From: Clostridiales bacterium
GTDB taxonomy: Bacteria; Bacillota; Clostridia; Lachnospirales; Lachnospiraceae
Length of the DNA stretch: 5,803 nucleotides
Direction: 5' to 3'
Assembly: GCA_021204765.1 (NCBI GenBank)
Contig: JAJPYU010000007.1
Coordinates: forward strand, 1 to 5,803
Of this stretch, positions 1 through 5,803 are shown piece by piece (the stretch's first letter is position 1; the number at the start of each line of letters is the position of its first letter). The position numbers and the translations under genes are program-made. The notes under the pieces are model-generated. The model worked only from the letters and a program-made list of their open reading frames with translations, was not told the DNA's origin and made no database searches.

Positions 1-1216
1 TCTCCTCCCCATCCACCGTGTTGTACCCGGGCGCGAGCTTCTCCGGGTCGTACTTTGCCGCCATCTCATCGTAGTCCGCAGGAATAAATCCCACCCCCGC
101 TATCTCCTCTTTGGAAATATTTTTCACTGCGTAGGTGATGGTAAAGCGCCCGTCGGAGGATCCGTGGATTAAGTGAGCCGCAGCACCCATATTTTCCCTG
201 AGATCGGTATTCTCCGGCTTCTCGAACTCCTCCAGTGTGTGGAGGCGGCCCCGGTAGCCATACTTTCTTATAAGCGTGTCCACCTGTGGATCCTCGCCAA
301 AGCCCTCCACTCCCGGTGCCAGGACTATGAGCTCACCGCCGTCGGCTATGGCCATGCGGGTGCGGTATACTGACTTATTCCCCAGCCAGGTGGTGTGGAA
401 CTCTTCCGGGTTCAGATAGACCACGCACTTTTTAATGCCTGTCTCCACGAAAGTCAGGTTCTTCTGCTGAGTCAGGGCTATGGCATCCTCCAGGGTCTTT
501 CTGGTGTCACCAATAAAAAGTCCGTGGGTGTGAATGACATTTTCCGGCGCGGTGCAGACGGTAAGCACAAATACAATGGGCCTGTCTGATAAATATTTCT
601 CCAGGGCGTAGTCAAAAATCTTCCTGACCGGGGTATGATCCCGGCCCATCATCCTCTCCATGCCGTAGACGGCTCCCACCATGTGGGATTTGTTTATCAT
701 GTCACTGCCGCCAACTCCGACAAAGAGGTTCTTAGCATGGTTCGCCATGCCTATGACCTCGTGGGGCATCACCTGTCCCACTGAGAGTATCAGGTCGTAG
801 GAGGTATCCATGACCAGCTTGTTTATCTCCACGCTCACCGGGTCATGCCAGAGTCCCTCCGTGACCTCCTCCAGGTAGGAGGCGGGCACCTCCCCCAGGC
901 GGACCGTGTCTGTGCGCCAGTTGTGGGGGATCAGTTTCTCAAAGGGCACGTCCCCAAACATGACCTCTGCCTGCTCCCTCGTCACCGGCACATGGGTGCC
1001 CAGGGCGGGAAGTATGTCCACCTCTGTTCCCTGATCAGTCAGTAAATGATAGTACAGGTTCGTAATCAGTCCCGCGTTTGAATGAAATCTGGTAAAATCC
1101 GGCGGGATGATCAGAACCTTTTTATATATATTCTCCCCCAGGGACTGAACGAGAAGACTTTTTATCTCCTCACATGAAAGTCCCCGATCATCTTTATCAT
1201 ATGCGGATAGTTGCAT
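1..1216 (-). CDS. LarA-type nickel-dependent 2-hydroxyacid racemase/epimerase, probable D-mannonate/D-gluconate 2-epimerase (3' end cut by window)
   Basis: An open frame of 405 codons runs off the left edge without a stop. LarA proteins are about 420-430 residues, so little is missing. The lactate racemase family is recognised by its catalytic residues: DFTR (D40, R43), GTH (H75), PH (H152), K162 exactly 10 residues after H152, and H178 exactly 16 after K162. This matches LarA spacing for His174, Lys184 (anchor of the nickel-pincer cofactor) and His200 (nickel ligand); K281 in LGNKS may correspond to LarA Lys298. The family inverts the C2 hydroxyl of 2-hydroxyacids; members acting on lactate, malate and D-gluconate are known. 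Next to a mannonate oxidoreductase and gnd, interconversion of D-mannonate and D-gluconate is the best guess. ATG 1216 lies 2 nt after the uxuB stop, with a GGGG Shine-Dalgarno (1224-1227) inside the uxuB end, implying translational coupling. No larB, larC or larE (cofactor synthesis) is in view. Family is confident; substrate is inferred from context. Confidence 0.88.
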   Translation of the reverse strand, partial: MQLSAYDKDDRGLSCEEIKSLLVQSLGENIYKKVLIIPPDFTRFHSNAGLITNLYYHLLTDQGTEVDILPALGTHVPVTREQAEVMFGDVPFEKLIPHNWRTDTVRLGEVPASYLEEVTEGLWHDPVSVEINKLVMDTSYDLILSVGQVMPHEVIGMANHAKNLFVGVGGSDMINKSHMVGAVYGMERMMGRDHTPVRKIFDYALEKYLSDRPIVFVLTVCTAPENVIHTHGLFIGDTRKTLEDAIALTQQKNLTFVETGIKKCVVYLNPEEFHTTWLGNKSVYRTRMAIADGGELIVLAPGVEGFGEDPQVDTLIRKYGYRGRLHTLEEFEKPENTDLRENMGAAAHLIHGSSDGRFTITYAVKNISKEEIAGVGFIPADYDEMAAKYDPEKLAPGYNTVDGEE

Positions 1217-1218
1217 AG

Positions 1219-2067
1219 TTACACCCCACTGTAGGCTGAGAATCCTCCGTCCACGGGGATCACCACCCCGGTGATAAATCCGGCAGCCTCATTGTTTAAC
1301 AGAAAGAGCAGACTCCCGATAAGATCCTCAGGCTCTCCGAAACGCTCCATAGGCGTGGCGGCCAGGATCTTGCCTGTACGAGCTGTAGGCGTACCGTCAG
1401 CATTCCAGAGCAGCGCCTTATTCTGGGCTGTGGAGAAAAATCCCGGGGCAATGCCGTTTACCCTGATGCCCACTTTTGAGAAATGAACAGCCAGCCACTG
1501 GGTGAAGTTGGATACGGCAGCCTTGGCTCCGGAGTAGGCCGGGATCTTGGTGAGGGGCGTGTAGGCATTCATAGAGGAAATGTTGATGATGTTGCAGCCC
1601 TCGCGGCCTATCATGTCCTTTGCAAAGACCTGGGTGGGAAGCAGGGTACCCGCGAAATTCAGGCGAAATACGAAGTCCACGCCTGAGGCATCCAGGTCGA
1701 AAAAGGTCTTGGTATCGTCATCCAGATGCTCCGGGGCGAAGTACTCGTCATCTGTCTGAGCTTTGGCGTTGTTTCCGCCTGCTCCGTTTAAAAGGATGTC
1801 GCAGGGACCCAGGTCGGCTAATACCTGCTCGTGGCAGGCCTCAAGGATCTCCTTATCCAGGACGTTGCAGGAGTAGGCTTTGGCAGTGCCGCCGTCCTCG
1901 CTGATGGCGCAGGCAATTTTATCTGCGGCCTCTAAATTCAAATCCAATACTGCTACTTTTGCACCGGCAGAGGCCAGTGCCTTTGCGAACATGCCGCAGA
2001 GGACGCCGCCGGCGCCGGTGACCACGGCGACTTTGCCGCTTAAATCTGTGTTAATAGGAAGCTTCAT
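1219..2067 (-). CDS. uxuB: SDR-family D-mannonate oxidoreductase / fructuronate reductase
   Basis: A 282-residue classical short-chain dehydrogenase, cytoplasmic. The nucleotide loop is TGAGGVLCG (residues 17-25), the one-residue-longer glycine loop I associate with the YjmF/UxuB-type SDRs of Firmicutes. Asp42 ends the second beta strand and predicts NAD(H) rather than NADP(H). NGAGG follows at 94-98. The catalytic tetrad is N137, S165, Y178 and K182 (YSGAK), and the C-terminal IPVDGGFSAYSGV (residues 270-282) is typical of the fold. Length agrees with Bacillus-type UxuB of about 280 residues. The reaction expected is D-fructuronate plus NADH to D-mannonate, the reductive step of glucuronate breakdown. 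The start ATG 2067 has AAAGGAG (2075-2081) 7 nt upstream. It lies 14 nt after gnd and 2 nt before the LarA-like gene, so the three are co-transcribed. A generic gluconate 5-dehydrogenase-like SDR is the main alternative; the glycine loop and neighbours favour UxuB. Confidence 0.85.
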   Translation of the reverse strand: MKLPINTDLSGKVAVVTGAGGVLCGMFAKALASAGAKVAVLDLNLEAADKIACAISEDGGTAKAYSCNVLDKEILEACHEQVLADLGPCDILLNGAGGNNAKAQTDDEYFAPEHLDDDTKTFFDLDASGVDFVFRLNFAGTLLPTQVFAKDMIGREGCNIINISSMNAYTPLTKIPAYSGAKAAVSNFTQWLAVHFSKVGIRVNGIAPGFFSTAQNKALLWNADGTPTARTGKILAATPMERFGEPEDLIGSLLFLLNNEAAGFITGVVIPVDGGFSAYSGV

Positions 2068-2081
2068 GACGCGTCTCCTTT

Positions 2082-3533
2082 CTATGCGTTATATGTGCCT
2101 GCTGCCGTATTTCCTCCATGTCCGGTCCAGTTCGTGTGGAACATCTGGCCCCGGGGAGCGTCCAGGCGCTCGTAAGTGTGGGCTCCGAAGTAGTCCCGCT
2201 GGGCCTGGAGGAGGTTTGCCGGCAGGCAGACGGTAGTGTATCCGTCAAAGTAGTTCAGGGCTGAGGTGATGGCAGGCATGGGGATGCCGGCTTTCATGGC
2301 GTAGGCTGCCACATCCCGCCAGGCGGGAACCAGAGACTTTATGGTCTCGGAGAAATAGTCATCAAGGAGGAGATTCGTGAGGTCCGGGTTCTTCTCGTAG
2401 GCCTCGCGGATCTTGCCGAGGAAGACGCTTCTGATGATACAGCCGCCTCTCCACATCAGGGCGATGCCGCCGTAGTTAAGATTCCAGCCGTAGTCTTTTG
2501 CCGCCGTGCGCATCAGGGTGTAGCCCTGGGCGTAGGATATTATCTTGCTGGCGTAGAGGGCCTTGCGCATTTTCTCAAGAAATTCAGCCTTATCTCCCTC
2601 AAACTTCGGTATCTCATGAGGATAGCATGCCGCTCCTTCCAGTCTCTCGTCCTTCATGGCTGAGAGGCAGCGGGCGAATACAGCCTCGCCGATAAGGGTA
2701 AGGGGCACGCCTTCATCCAAGGCCGCTATTCCGGTCCATTTGCCGGTGCCCTTCTGCCCTGCGGTATCCAGAATGTGATCCACGGTGGCCTCGCCATTCT
2801 CATCCCTGTAAGCCAGGATGTCACGGGTGATCTCTATCAGATAGCTGTCCAGCTCAGTCTTATTCCAGTCCGCGAATACCTGGTGCATCTCGTCGTTGGT
2901 CATGCCAAGTCCGTCTCTCATCAACTGGTAGACCTCGCATATAAGCTGCATGTCACCATACTCTATGCCGTTGTGCACCATCTTCACAAAATGGCCGGCA
3001 CCGTTCTCTCCAACCCAGTCACAGCAGGGGGATCCGTCCTCCACCTTCGCGCATATAGCCTGGAAGATGGGCTTTACCAGAGGCCAGGCCGCAGGGCTGC
3101 CTCCGGGCATCATGCTGGGGCCTTTTAAAGCTCCCTCCTCGCCGCCGGAGACTCCGGTACCAACATAGAGAAGCCCCTTGCTCTCCACATACTCAGTCCT
3201 GCGAATTGTATCAGGGAAATGAGAGTTGCCGCCGTCGATGATGACATCCCCGGGCTCCATTAAGGGGAGCAGCTGCTCGATGGTGGAATCTACAGCCTGG
3301 CCGGCCTTCACCATCATAAAGACCTTCCTGGGCTTTTCCAGATTCTCAATGAGCTCTTCGGGGGAATGGCAGCCGATGAAATTCTTTCCGGCGCCGCGTC
3401 CCCCCACAAAAGCATCCACCTTGGAGGTAGTGCGGTTAAATACCGCCACAGTGAAGCCCCTGGACTCCATATTCATGGCCAGGTTCTCACCCATGACGGC
3501 CAGGCCGATCAGGCCTATATCAGCTTTCTTCAT
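2082..3533 (-). CDS. gnd: 6-phosphogluconate dehydrogenase, decarboxylating (NADP+)
   Basis: A full-length 483-residue Gnd, which oxidatively decarboxylates 6-phosphogluconate to ribulose 5-phosphate in the pentose phosphate pathway. The N-terminal Rossmann domain opens with GLIGLAVMGENLAMN (residues 7-21). N33-R34-T35 after the second strand is the NADP+ 2'-phosphate-binding pattern. The family segment GVSGGEEGALKGPSMMPGG lies at 126-144. Catalytic Lys183 and Glu190 sit in HFVKMVHNGIEYGD, at the numbering of the sheep enzyme. The C-terminal tail, with its YERLDAPRG and HTNWTGHGGNT segments, is intact, giving the long three-domain form rather than the short Gram-positive form. The frame is open further upstream (to 3605), but the start at 3533 is chosen because it matches the family N-terminus and has GAAGGA at 3543-3548. 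Placement between a sugar kinase and uxuB/LarA-like genes, without zwf in view, suggests a catabolic role in sugar-acid use rather than housekeeping oxidative pentose metabolism. Confidence 0.97.
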   Translation of the reverse strand: MKKADIGLIGLAVMGENLAMNMESRGFTVAVFNRTTSKVDAFVGGRGAGKNFIGCHSPEELIENLEKPRKVFMMVKAGQAVDSTIEQLLPLMEPGDVIIDGGNSHFPDTIRRTEYVESKGLLYVGTGVSGGEEGALKGPSMMPGGSPAAWPLVKPIFQAICAKVEDGSPCCDWVGENGAGHFVKMVHNGIEYGDMQLICEVYQLMRDGLGMTNDEMHQVFADWNKTELDSYLIEITRDILAYRDENGEATVDHILDTAGQKGTGKWTGIAALDEGVPLTLIGEAVFARCLSAMKDERLEGAACYPHEIPKFEGDKAEFLEKMRKALYASKIISYAQGYTLMRTAAKDYGWNLNYGGIALMWRGGCIIRSVFLGKIREAYEKNPDLTNLLLDDYFSETIKSLVPAWRDVAAYAMKAGIPMPAITSALNYFDGYTTVCLPANLLQAQRDYFGAHTYERLDAPRGQMFHTNWTGHGGNTAAGTYNA

Positions 3534-3542
3534 ACTAAAAAA

Positions 3543-3548
3543 TCCTTC
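3543..3548 (-). promoter_or_regulatory. Ribosome binding site that fixes the gnd start
   Basis: GAAGGA stands 9 nt upstream of ATG 3533. Two earlier in-frame ATGs (3605 and 3557) lack a comparable purine-rich site and would add residues unlike any Gnd N-terminus, so this site decides the start. Confidence 0.75.
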
Positions 3549-3633
3549 TTTCTTCATTTTATGTATAATGTCGATGTATGAGTCATCCGCCAAAACACAA
3601 ACCAACTAAAATAAAGCTTTTGATTCATGCATC

Positions 3634-3661
3634 GTTATATATCTGTACTGTTCTGCTTCAA
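3634..3661 (-). promoter_or_regulatory. Candidate sigma-A promoter for gnd-uxuB-larA-like unit
   Basis: In the transcribed direction TTGAAG (3656-3661) is followed after 16 nt by TATAAC (3634-3639), matching the -35 and -10 consensus at 4 and 5 of 6 positions. It lies just past the kinase stop codon, in the 135-nt gap before gnd, and would give a leader of roughly 90-95 nt. The gap has no clear terminator, so read-through from the kinase is also likely. CAG occurs three times at 5-nt intervals between the hexamers, which may be a binding site or chance. Confidence 0.4.
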
Positions 3662-3668
3662 CGGAATG

Positions 3669-4748
3669 TCATCTCTGAACGCGTGCATTTCCTGCATAGA
3701 TATCCCAGAGCTGCTTCTCGTCAGCAGGTTCTGCGTAATCATTGAGGCTTGATGCCGCCATGACTCCGGAGGCCCAGCCGAAATGCAGGCAATCCTGCCA
3801 GTTCCAGGACTGTAAGATACCGTATAACAGTCCGCCGGTGAAAGCGTCGCCGCCGCCAATGCGGTCCATGACCTGTATAAGCCTGGGCTCAACAACCTGC
3901 CACTCATCATCTGCTAAGAGGATCGCTCCCCAGAGATGCTCATTTGCGGAGATGACCTGCCTTAAGGTCGTAGCAAATACCTTCGCATTGGGGTATTTCT
4001 CCTTTACCTGGGAGATCATGCCCTTAAAGCCCTCTATCTTGTCAGTCAGATCCTTTCCTCCCGCCTCAGGTCCCTTAAACCCTAAGCAGAGCTGGAAATC
4101 CTCCTCATTTCCGATGAGGATATCGGTGATGGAAGCCAGCTCATGGAAAGCGGCAGAAAGTTCCTCCTCCCTACCCTTCCAGAAAGTGGCACGGTAGTTT
4201 AAGTCAAAGGAGATCAGCGTCCCGGCAGCTTTGGCTGCCTTCGCGATCTTTTGACAGCAGCGTGTGGTCTCGGAGCTCATGGCCGCGATCAGTCCGGAAA
4301 TGTGCAAAATGCCCACGCCGTCTTTATTAAAGATCTGGTCCAGGTCAAAATCGTCAGCAGAAAGCGTCCTGCCCACCTCGCCTGCCCTGTCATTCCAGAC
4401 TCGGGGAGCGCGGAGACCGAAACCGGAATCAGCGATGTTGAACTGATGCCTGTATCCCCAGGGGCCTCCCTGAGGGACCGTTGCGCCCACACTGTCAATA
4501 TTCCTGGCCCGAAGCTGCGCCCGGATAAAGGCCGCTATGGGGCTGCCCTCCACATACTTTGTCATGGCGAGACACTGCTTTCCCAGGGATGAGGCCACAT
4601 TCAGCACATTGGTCTCGGCGCTGGTGGAAGTGAGATAAAAGCGGGTGCTGCCTGCCACTGCCATACGGTTCTCAGGTGTGAGACGCACCCCCATGCTTGT
4701 TGGACAGGCTATGGCATAGCGATAGTCATTTTTTACTGTAATGCTCAT
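3669..4748 (-). CDS. PfkB-family sugar kinase, 2-dehydro-3-deoxygluconokinase (KdgK)-like; possibly a gluconate kinase
   Basis: A 359-residue ribokinase/PfkB-family kinase, probably cytoplasmic. The second PfkB signature is clear: DRIGGGDAFTGG at 295-306 with catalytic base Asp301 and the GGG anion hole (298-300). FDLNYRATFW (181-190) and the N214-E215 pair of GNEEDF match KdgK-type proteins, as does the central RVWNDRAGEVGR stretch (116-127). One departure is notable: the usual di-glycine in GGxExN near the N-terminus, which lines the sugar pocket, reads STSAETN (41-47), so the substrate may differ from KDG. A KDG kinase would suit a uxuB operon, but the next gene is gnd and no mannonate dehydratase or KDPG aldolase is present, so phosphorylation of D-gluconate to 6-phosphogluconate is a real alternative. 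ATG 4748 has a near-perfect AGGAGG (4754-4759) 5 nt upstream. It is preceded by a 220-nt leader and followed by a 135-nt gap before gnd. Family is confident; substrate is open. Confidence 0.88.
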   Translation of the reverse strand: MSITVKNDYRYAIACPTSMGVRLTPENRMAVAGSTRFYLTSTSAETNVLNVASSLGKQCLAMTKYVEGSPIAAFIRAQLRARNIDSVGATVPQGGPWGYRHQFNIADSGFGLRAPRVWNDRAGEVGRTLSADDFDLDQIFNKDGVGILHISGLIAAMSSETTRCCQKIAKAAKAAGTLISFDLNYRATFWKGREEELSAAFHELASITDILIGNEEDFQLCLGFKGPEAGGKDLTDKIEGFKGMISQVKEKYPNAKVFATTLRQVISANEHLWGAILLADDEWQVVEPRLIQVMDRIGGGDAFTGGLLYGILQSWNWQDCLHFGWASGVMAASSLNDYAEPADEKQLWDIYAGNARVQR

Positions 4749-4828
4749 TAAAACCTCCTAAATCCATGATACCACTGATTGCTGCGCTCCACAGGCTCCC
4801 GCAATCCATTTTGATCCGTTGCTGACAT
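4748..4828 (-). other. Possible 26-codon leader ORF overlapping the kinase start
   Basis: ATG 4828 opens 26 codons ending in TAA at 4748-4750, whose last A is the first base of the kinase ATG. The frame stays open upstream to a TGA at 4928-4930, about 59 codons in all. The only ribosome site for ATG 4828 is a weak GGTGG 5 nt upstream. The peptide (starting MSATDQNG, ending YHGFRRF) resembles nothing I recognise. It could be a coupling leader peptide, the tail of a decayed gene, or chance. Confidence 0.2.
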
Positions 4829-4863
4829 GAGCGCCACCGCTATCTTGCAACCCCAGGTATCAT
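4766..4863 (-). promoter_or_regulatory. Possible folded 5' leader RNA of the kinase gene
   Basis: A perfect 8-bp inverted repeat (4766-4773 with 4856-4863, ATGATACC/GGTATCAT) would close a branched structure just upstream of the Shine-Dalgarno. Inside it are GTTGC/GCAAC (4818-4822 with 4847-4851) capped by AGCG/CGCT (4830-4833 with 4838-4841), and GATTGC/GCAATC (4777-4782 with 4801-4806). The layout is a three-way junction. I match it to no known riboswitch class, and an 8-bp repeat at this distance can arise by chance. Confidence 0.25.
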
Positions 4864-4898
4864 CTACAATCTTCGAATTCCTTTCTTTTTCGCAGAGA

Positions 4899-4925
4899 AC
4901 GCCTGCAGCGCAAAGCCGCAGACGC
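4899..4925 (-). other. GC-rich RNA hairpin between transporter and kinase genes
   Basis: In the minus-strand transcript GCGUCUGCGG (4916-4925) pairs with CUGCAGGCGU (4899-4908) over 10 bp with three G-U wobbles, plus a C-G pair closing the loop. The wobbles become A-C mismatches on the other strand, so the stem is stable only in the sense transcript. No U-run follows, so it is not a standard intrinsic terminator. It may protect the transporter mRNA 3' end or mark a processing site. Confidence 0.4.
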
Positions 4926-4949
4926 CCTCATTAAAATTAACTTGATTTT

Positions 4950-4962
4950 ACAGATCTGTCAA
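4950..4962 (-). promoter_or_regulatory. Perfect -35 hexamer overlapping a 10-bp palindrome (possible promoter/operator)
   Basis: TTGACA (4957-4962) lies just after the transporter stop and overlaps the perfect palindrome ACAGATCTGT (4950-4959). The -10 is weak: TAATTT at 17-nt spacing matches 3 of 6. The arrangement would suit a repressed promoter for the kinase and downstream genes, but the poor -10 keeps this tentative. Confidence 0.3.
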
Positions 4963-4968
4963 CAGACA

Positions 4969-5803
4969 TCACTGATTCTCATTCTGCTTCTCAGCCGCAT
5001 GCATCTCATCCAGCTTGACAGCGTTGGCATCTACGACCTTCTTCTTCAGAGGATAGATGAACAGGAACACACCGGAGATGGCGAAGCCGATGGCCGGGAT
5101 CAGTGTAGCCAGCATAAATATCTTGCCGGTGACGACGGGATCAAATGCTGTTTCAGCAGTATATCCAATGGCTGTCAAAAGAGCTCCGGAAAGCAGGGAG
5201 GACAGAGCCTGGCCAAGCTTACGGGCAAAGGAATACACGCCGTAGTACTTGCCGTCATCACGTCTGCCGTTTCTCAGCTCGGCGTTATCTATAACATCGA
5301 TGATCATGGCGAAGCAGATGGAGTTGAATGCTCCTAAACATACATAGGCCAGGATCTGGAATATCACAAACACCCATACATTTGTCGGATGTACGATGTA
5401 GGTGATCAGGAAGAAGGCCGCACCGGCGAACAGGGACACGAAAGCCAGCTCTCTCTTACCAAACTTCAGCACCAGCTTCGGTGCGAAGAAGGCGATGATG
5501 ATCATGAATACGCAGCCAATCAGGCTGGTCATGGACTGGGCCGTAGTGGCAACAGAAGGATCTGCCATAAGGCCGCCATAGTAGTTCGGGAACACGTAGT
5601 TTGCCATGGACTGCATGGTCAGCTGGGTCAGCAGCAGGAATATCGTCCCGATAATCAGGATCAGCAGAGCCTTGTCGGTGATCAGCATGACTGCGATGTT
5701 CTTCTCGTTGGGATCCTTGGGTACGTTCTTGTCCCTCCGTTTCGGGGGAAGGGCATTTGATTTTGCCCGTGAAGCAGCAGATGTTCAGACTCTTGTTTGC
5801 GAG
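4969..5803 (-). CDS. GPH-family (MFS) sugar/hexuronide:cation symporter, C-terminal half, probably frameshifted, 5' end off window
   Basis: An inner-membrane transporter of the glycoside-pentoside-hexuronide family. From 5688 down, 239 residues hold six hydrophobic segments at about residues 7-25, 53-75, 80-100, 106-128, 157-175 and 190-214, matching helices 7-12. The hallmark between helices 10 and 11 is present: IIDVIDNAELRNGRRDDG (residues 128-145) followed by YSFARKLGQAL, close to the D-x(n)-E-x(n)-G-R-R-G and F-x-K-LG-x-A pattern of GPH permeases. It should import the sugar acid or glucuronide processed by the downstream enzymes. The frame runs upstream of 5688 as PPKRRDKNVPKDPNEKN, a usual central-loop sequence, then meets TGA at 5785-5787. 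Upstream of the C5 run (5744-5748) third-position GC shifts to the frame reading LANKSLNICCFTGKIK, so one extra base there probably breaks the gene. Sequencing error or a real lesion are both possible. ATG 5688 alone would give a half transporter. Substrate is inferred from context. Confidence 0.8.

Noticed and set aside
1..1216. Assignment as a true lactate racemase (larA)
   Set aside because: The catalytic residues fit the superfamily, but coupling to uxuB and gnd and the divergent loops argue against lactate as substrate, so no larA symbol was given.
1880..2236. Plus-strand open frame across the gnd/uxuB junction
   Set aside because: It is antisense to two well-supported genes and low in complexity (Pro/Ser/Arg-rich), as expected from a GC-rich shadow frame.
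3534..3605. N-terminal extension of Gnd to 507 residues
   Set aside because: The extra 24 residues resemble no Gnd, the earlier ATGs lack a ribosome site, and the ATG at 3533 has one and starts the conserved Rossmann strand.
4899..4925. Hairpin as a rho-independent terminator
   Set aside because: The bases after the stem in the transcript are purine-rich (GCGAAAAAGAAAGG), with no U-run in either direction.
4749..4968. Known riboswitch or T-box in the kinase leader
   Set aside because: No T-box core, TPP, FMN, SAM, glycine or similar consensus segments could be read in the leader.
4942..5337. Plus-strand open frame of 131 codons opposite the transporter
   Set aside because: It is antisense to the clearly coding helices 8-12 of the transporter, lacks a recognisable domain and looks like a shadow of the real frame.

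Overview
The window carries five genes, all on the minus strand and therefore transcribed from right to left. In transcription order they are a GPH-type (glycoside-pentoside-hexuronide) sugar/hexuronide transporter (5' end off the right edge), a PfkB-family sugar kinase, a decarboxylating 6-phosphogluconate dehydrogenase (gnd), a short-chain dehydrogenase of the D-mannonate oxidoreductase/fructuronate reductase type (uxuB-like), and a LarA-type nickel-dependent 2-hydroxyacid racemase/epimerase (3' end off the left edge). No RNA gene, mobile element or CRISPR array was seen.

Organism: the strong AGGAGG-type Shine-Dalgarno sites, tight same-strand packing, moderately GC-rich third codon positions and an SDR-type (not long-chain) UxuB suggest a Firmicute, most likely a gut or rumen Clostridia/Lachnospiraceae-like bacterium. 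This is inference from style; no phylogenetic marker is present.

Layout: 4969-5803 transporter, C-terminal half, with a probable frameshift at a G5 run (5744-5748, C5 in the coding strand). 4749-4968 is a 220-nt leader/intergenic stretch with a palindrome over a perfect -35 hexamer, a GC-rich RNA hairpin, a possible branched RNA fold and a short open frame ending on the kinase start codon. 3669-4748 kinase. 3534-3668 is a 135-nt gap with a plausible internal promoter. 2082-3533 gnd, 1219-2067 uxuB-like SDR and 1-1216 LarA-like epimerase form a tight three-gene unit with gaps of 14 and 2 nt.

How the genes may work together: D-fructuronate is reduced to D-mannonate by the SDR. D-mannonate and D-gluconate differ only at C2, the hydroxyacid carbon that LarA-type enzymes invert. 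Gluconate 6-phosphorylation would then feed Gnd, giving ribulose 5-phosphate, CO2 and NADPH. The cluster therefore reads as a possible hexuronate-to-pentose-phosphate route that bypasses mannonate dehydratase and the KDG/KDPG steps, with the PfkB protein as either the gluconate kinase or a conventional KDG kinase. The individual families are well supported; the assembled pathway is inference.
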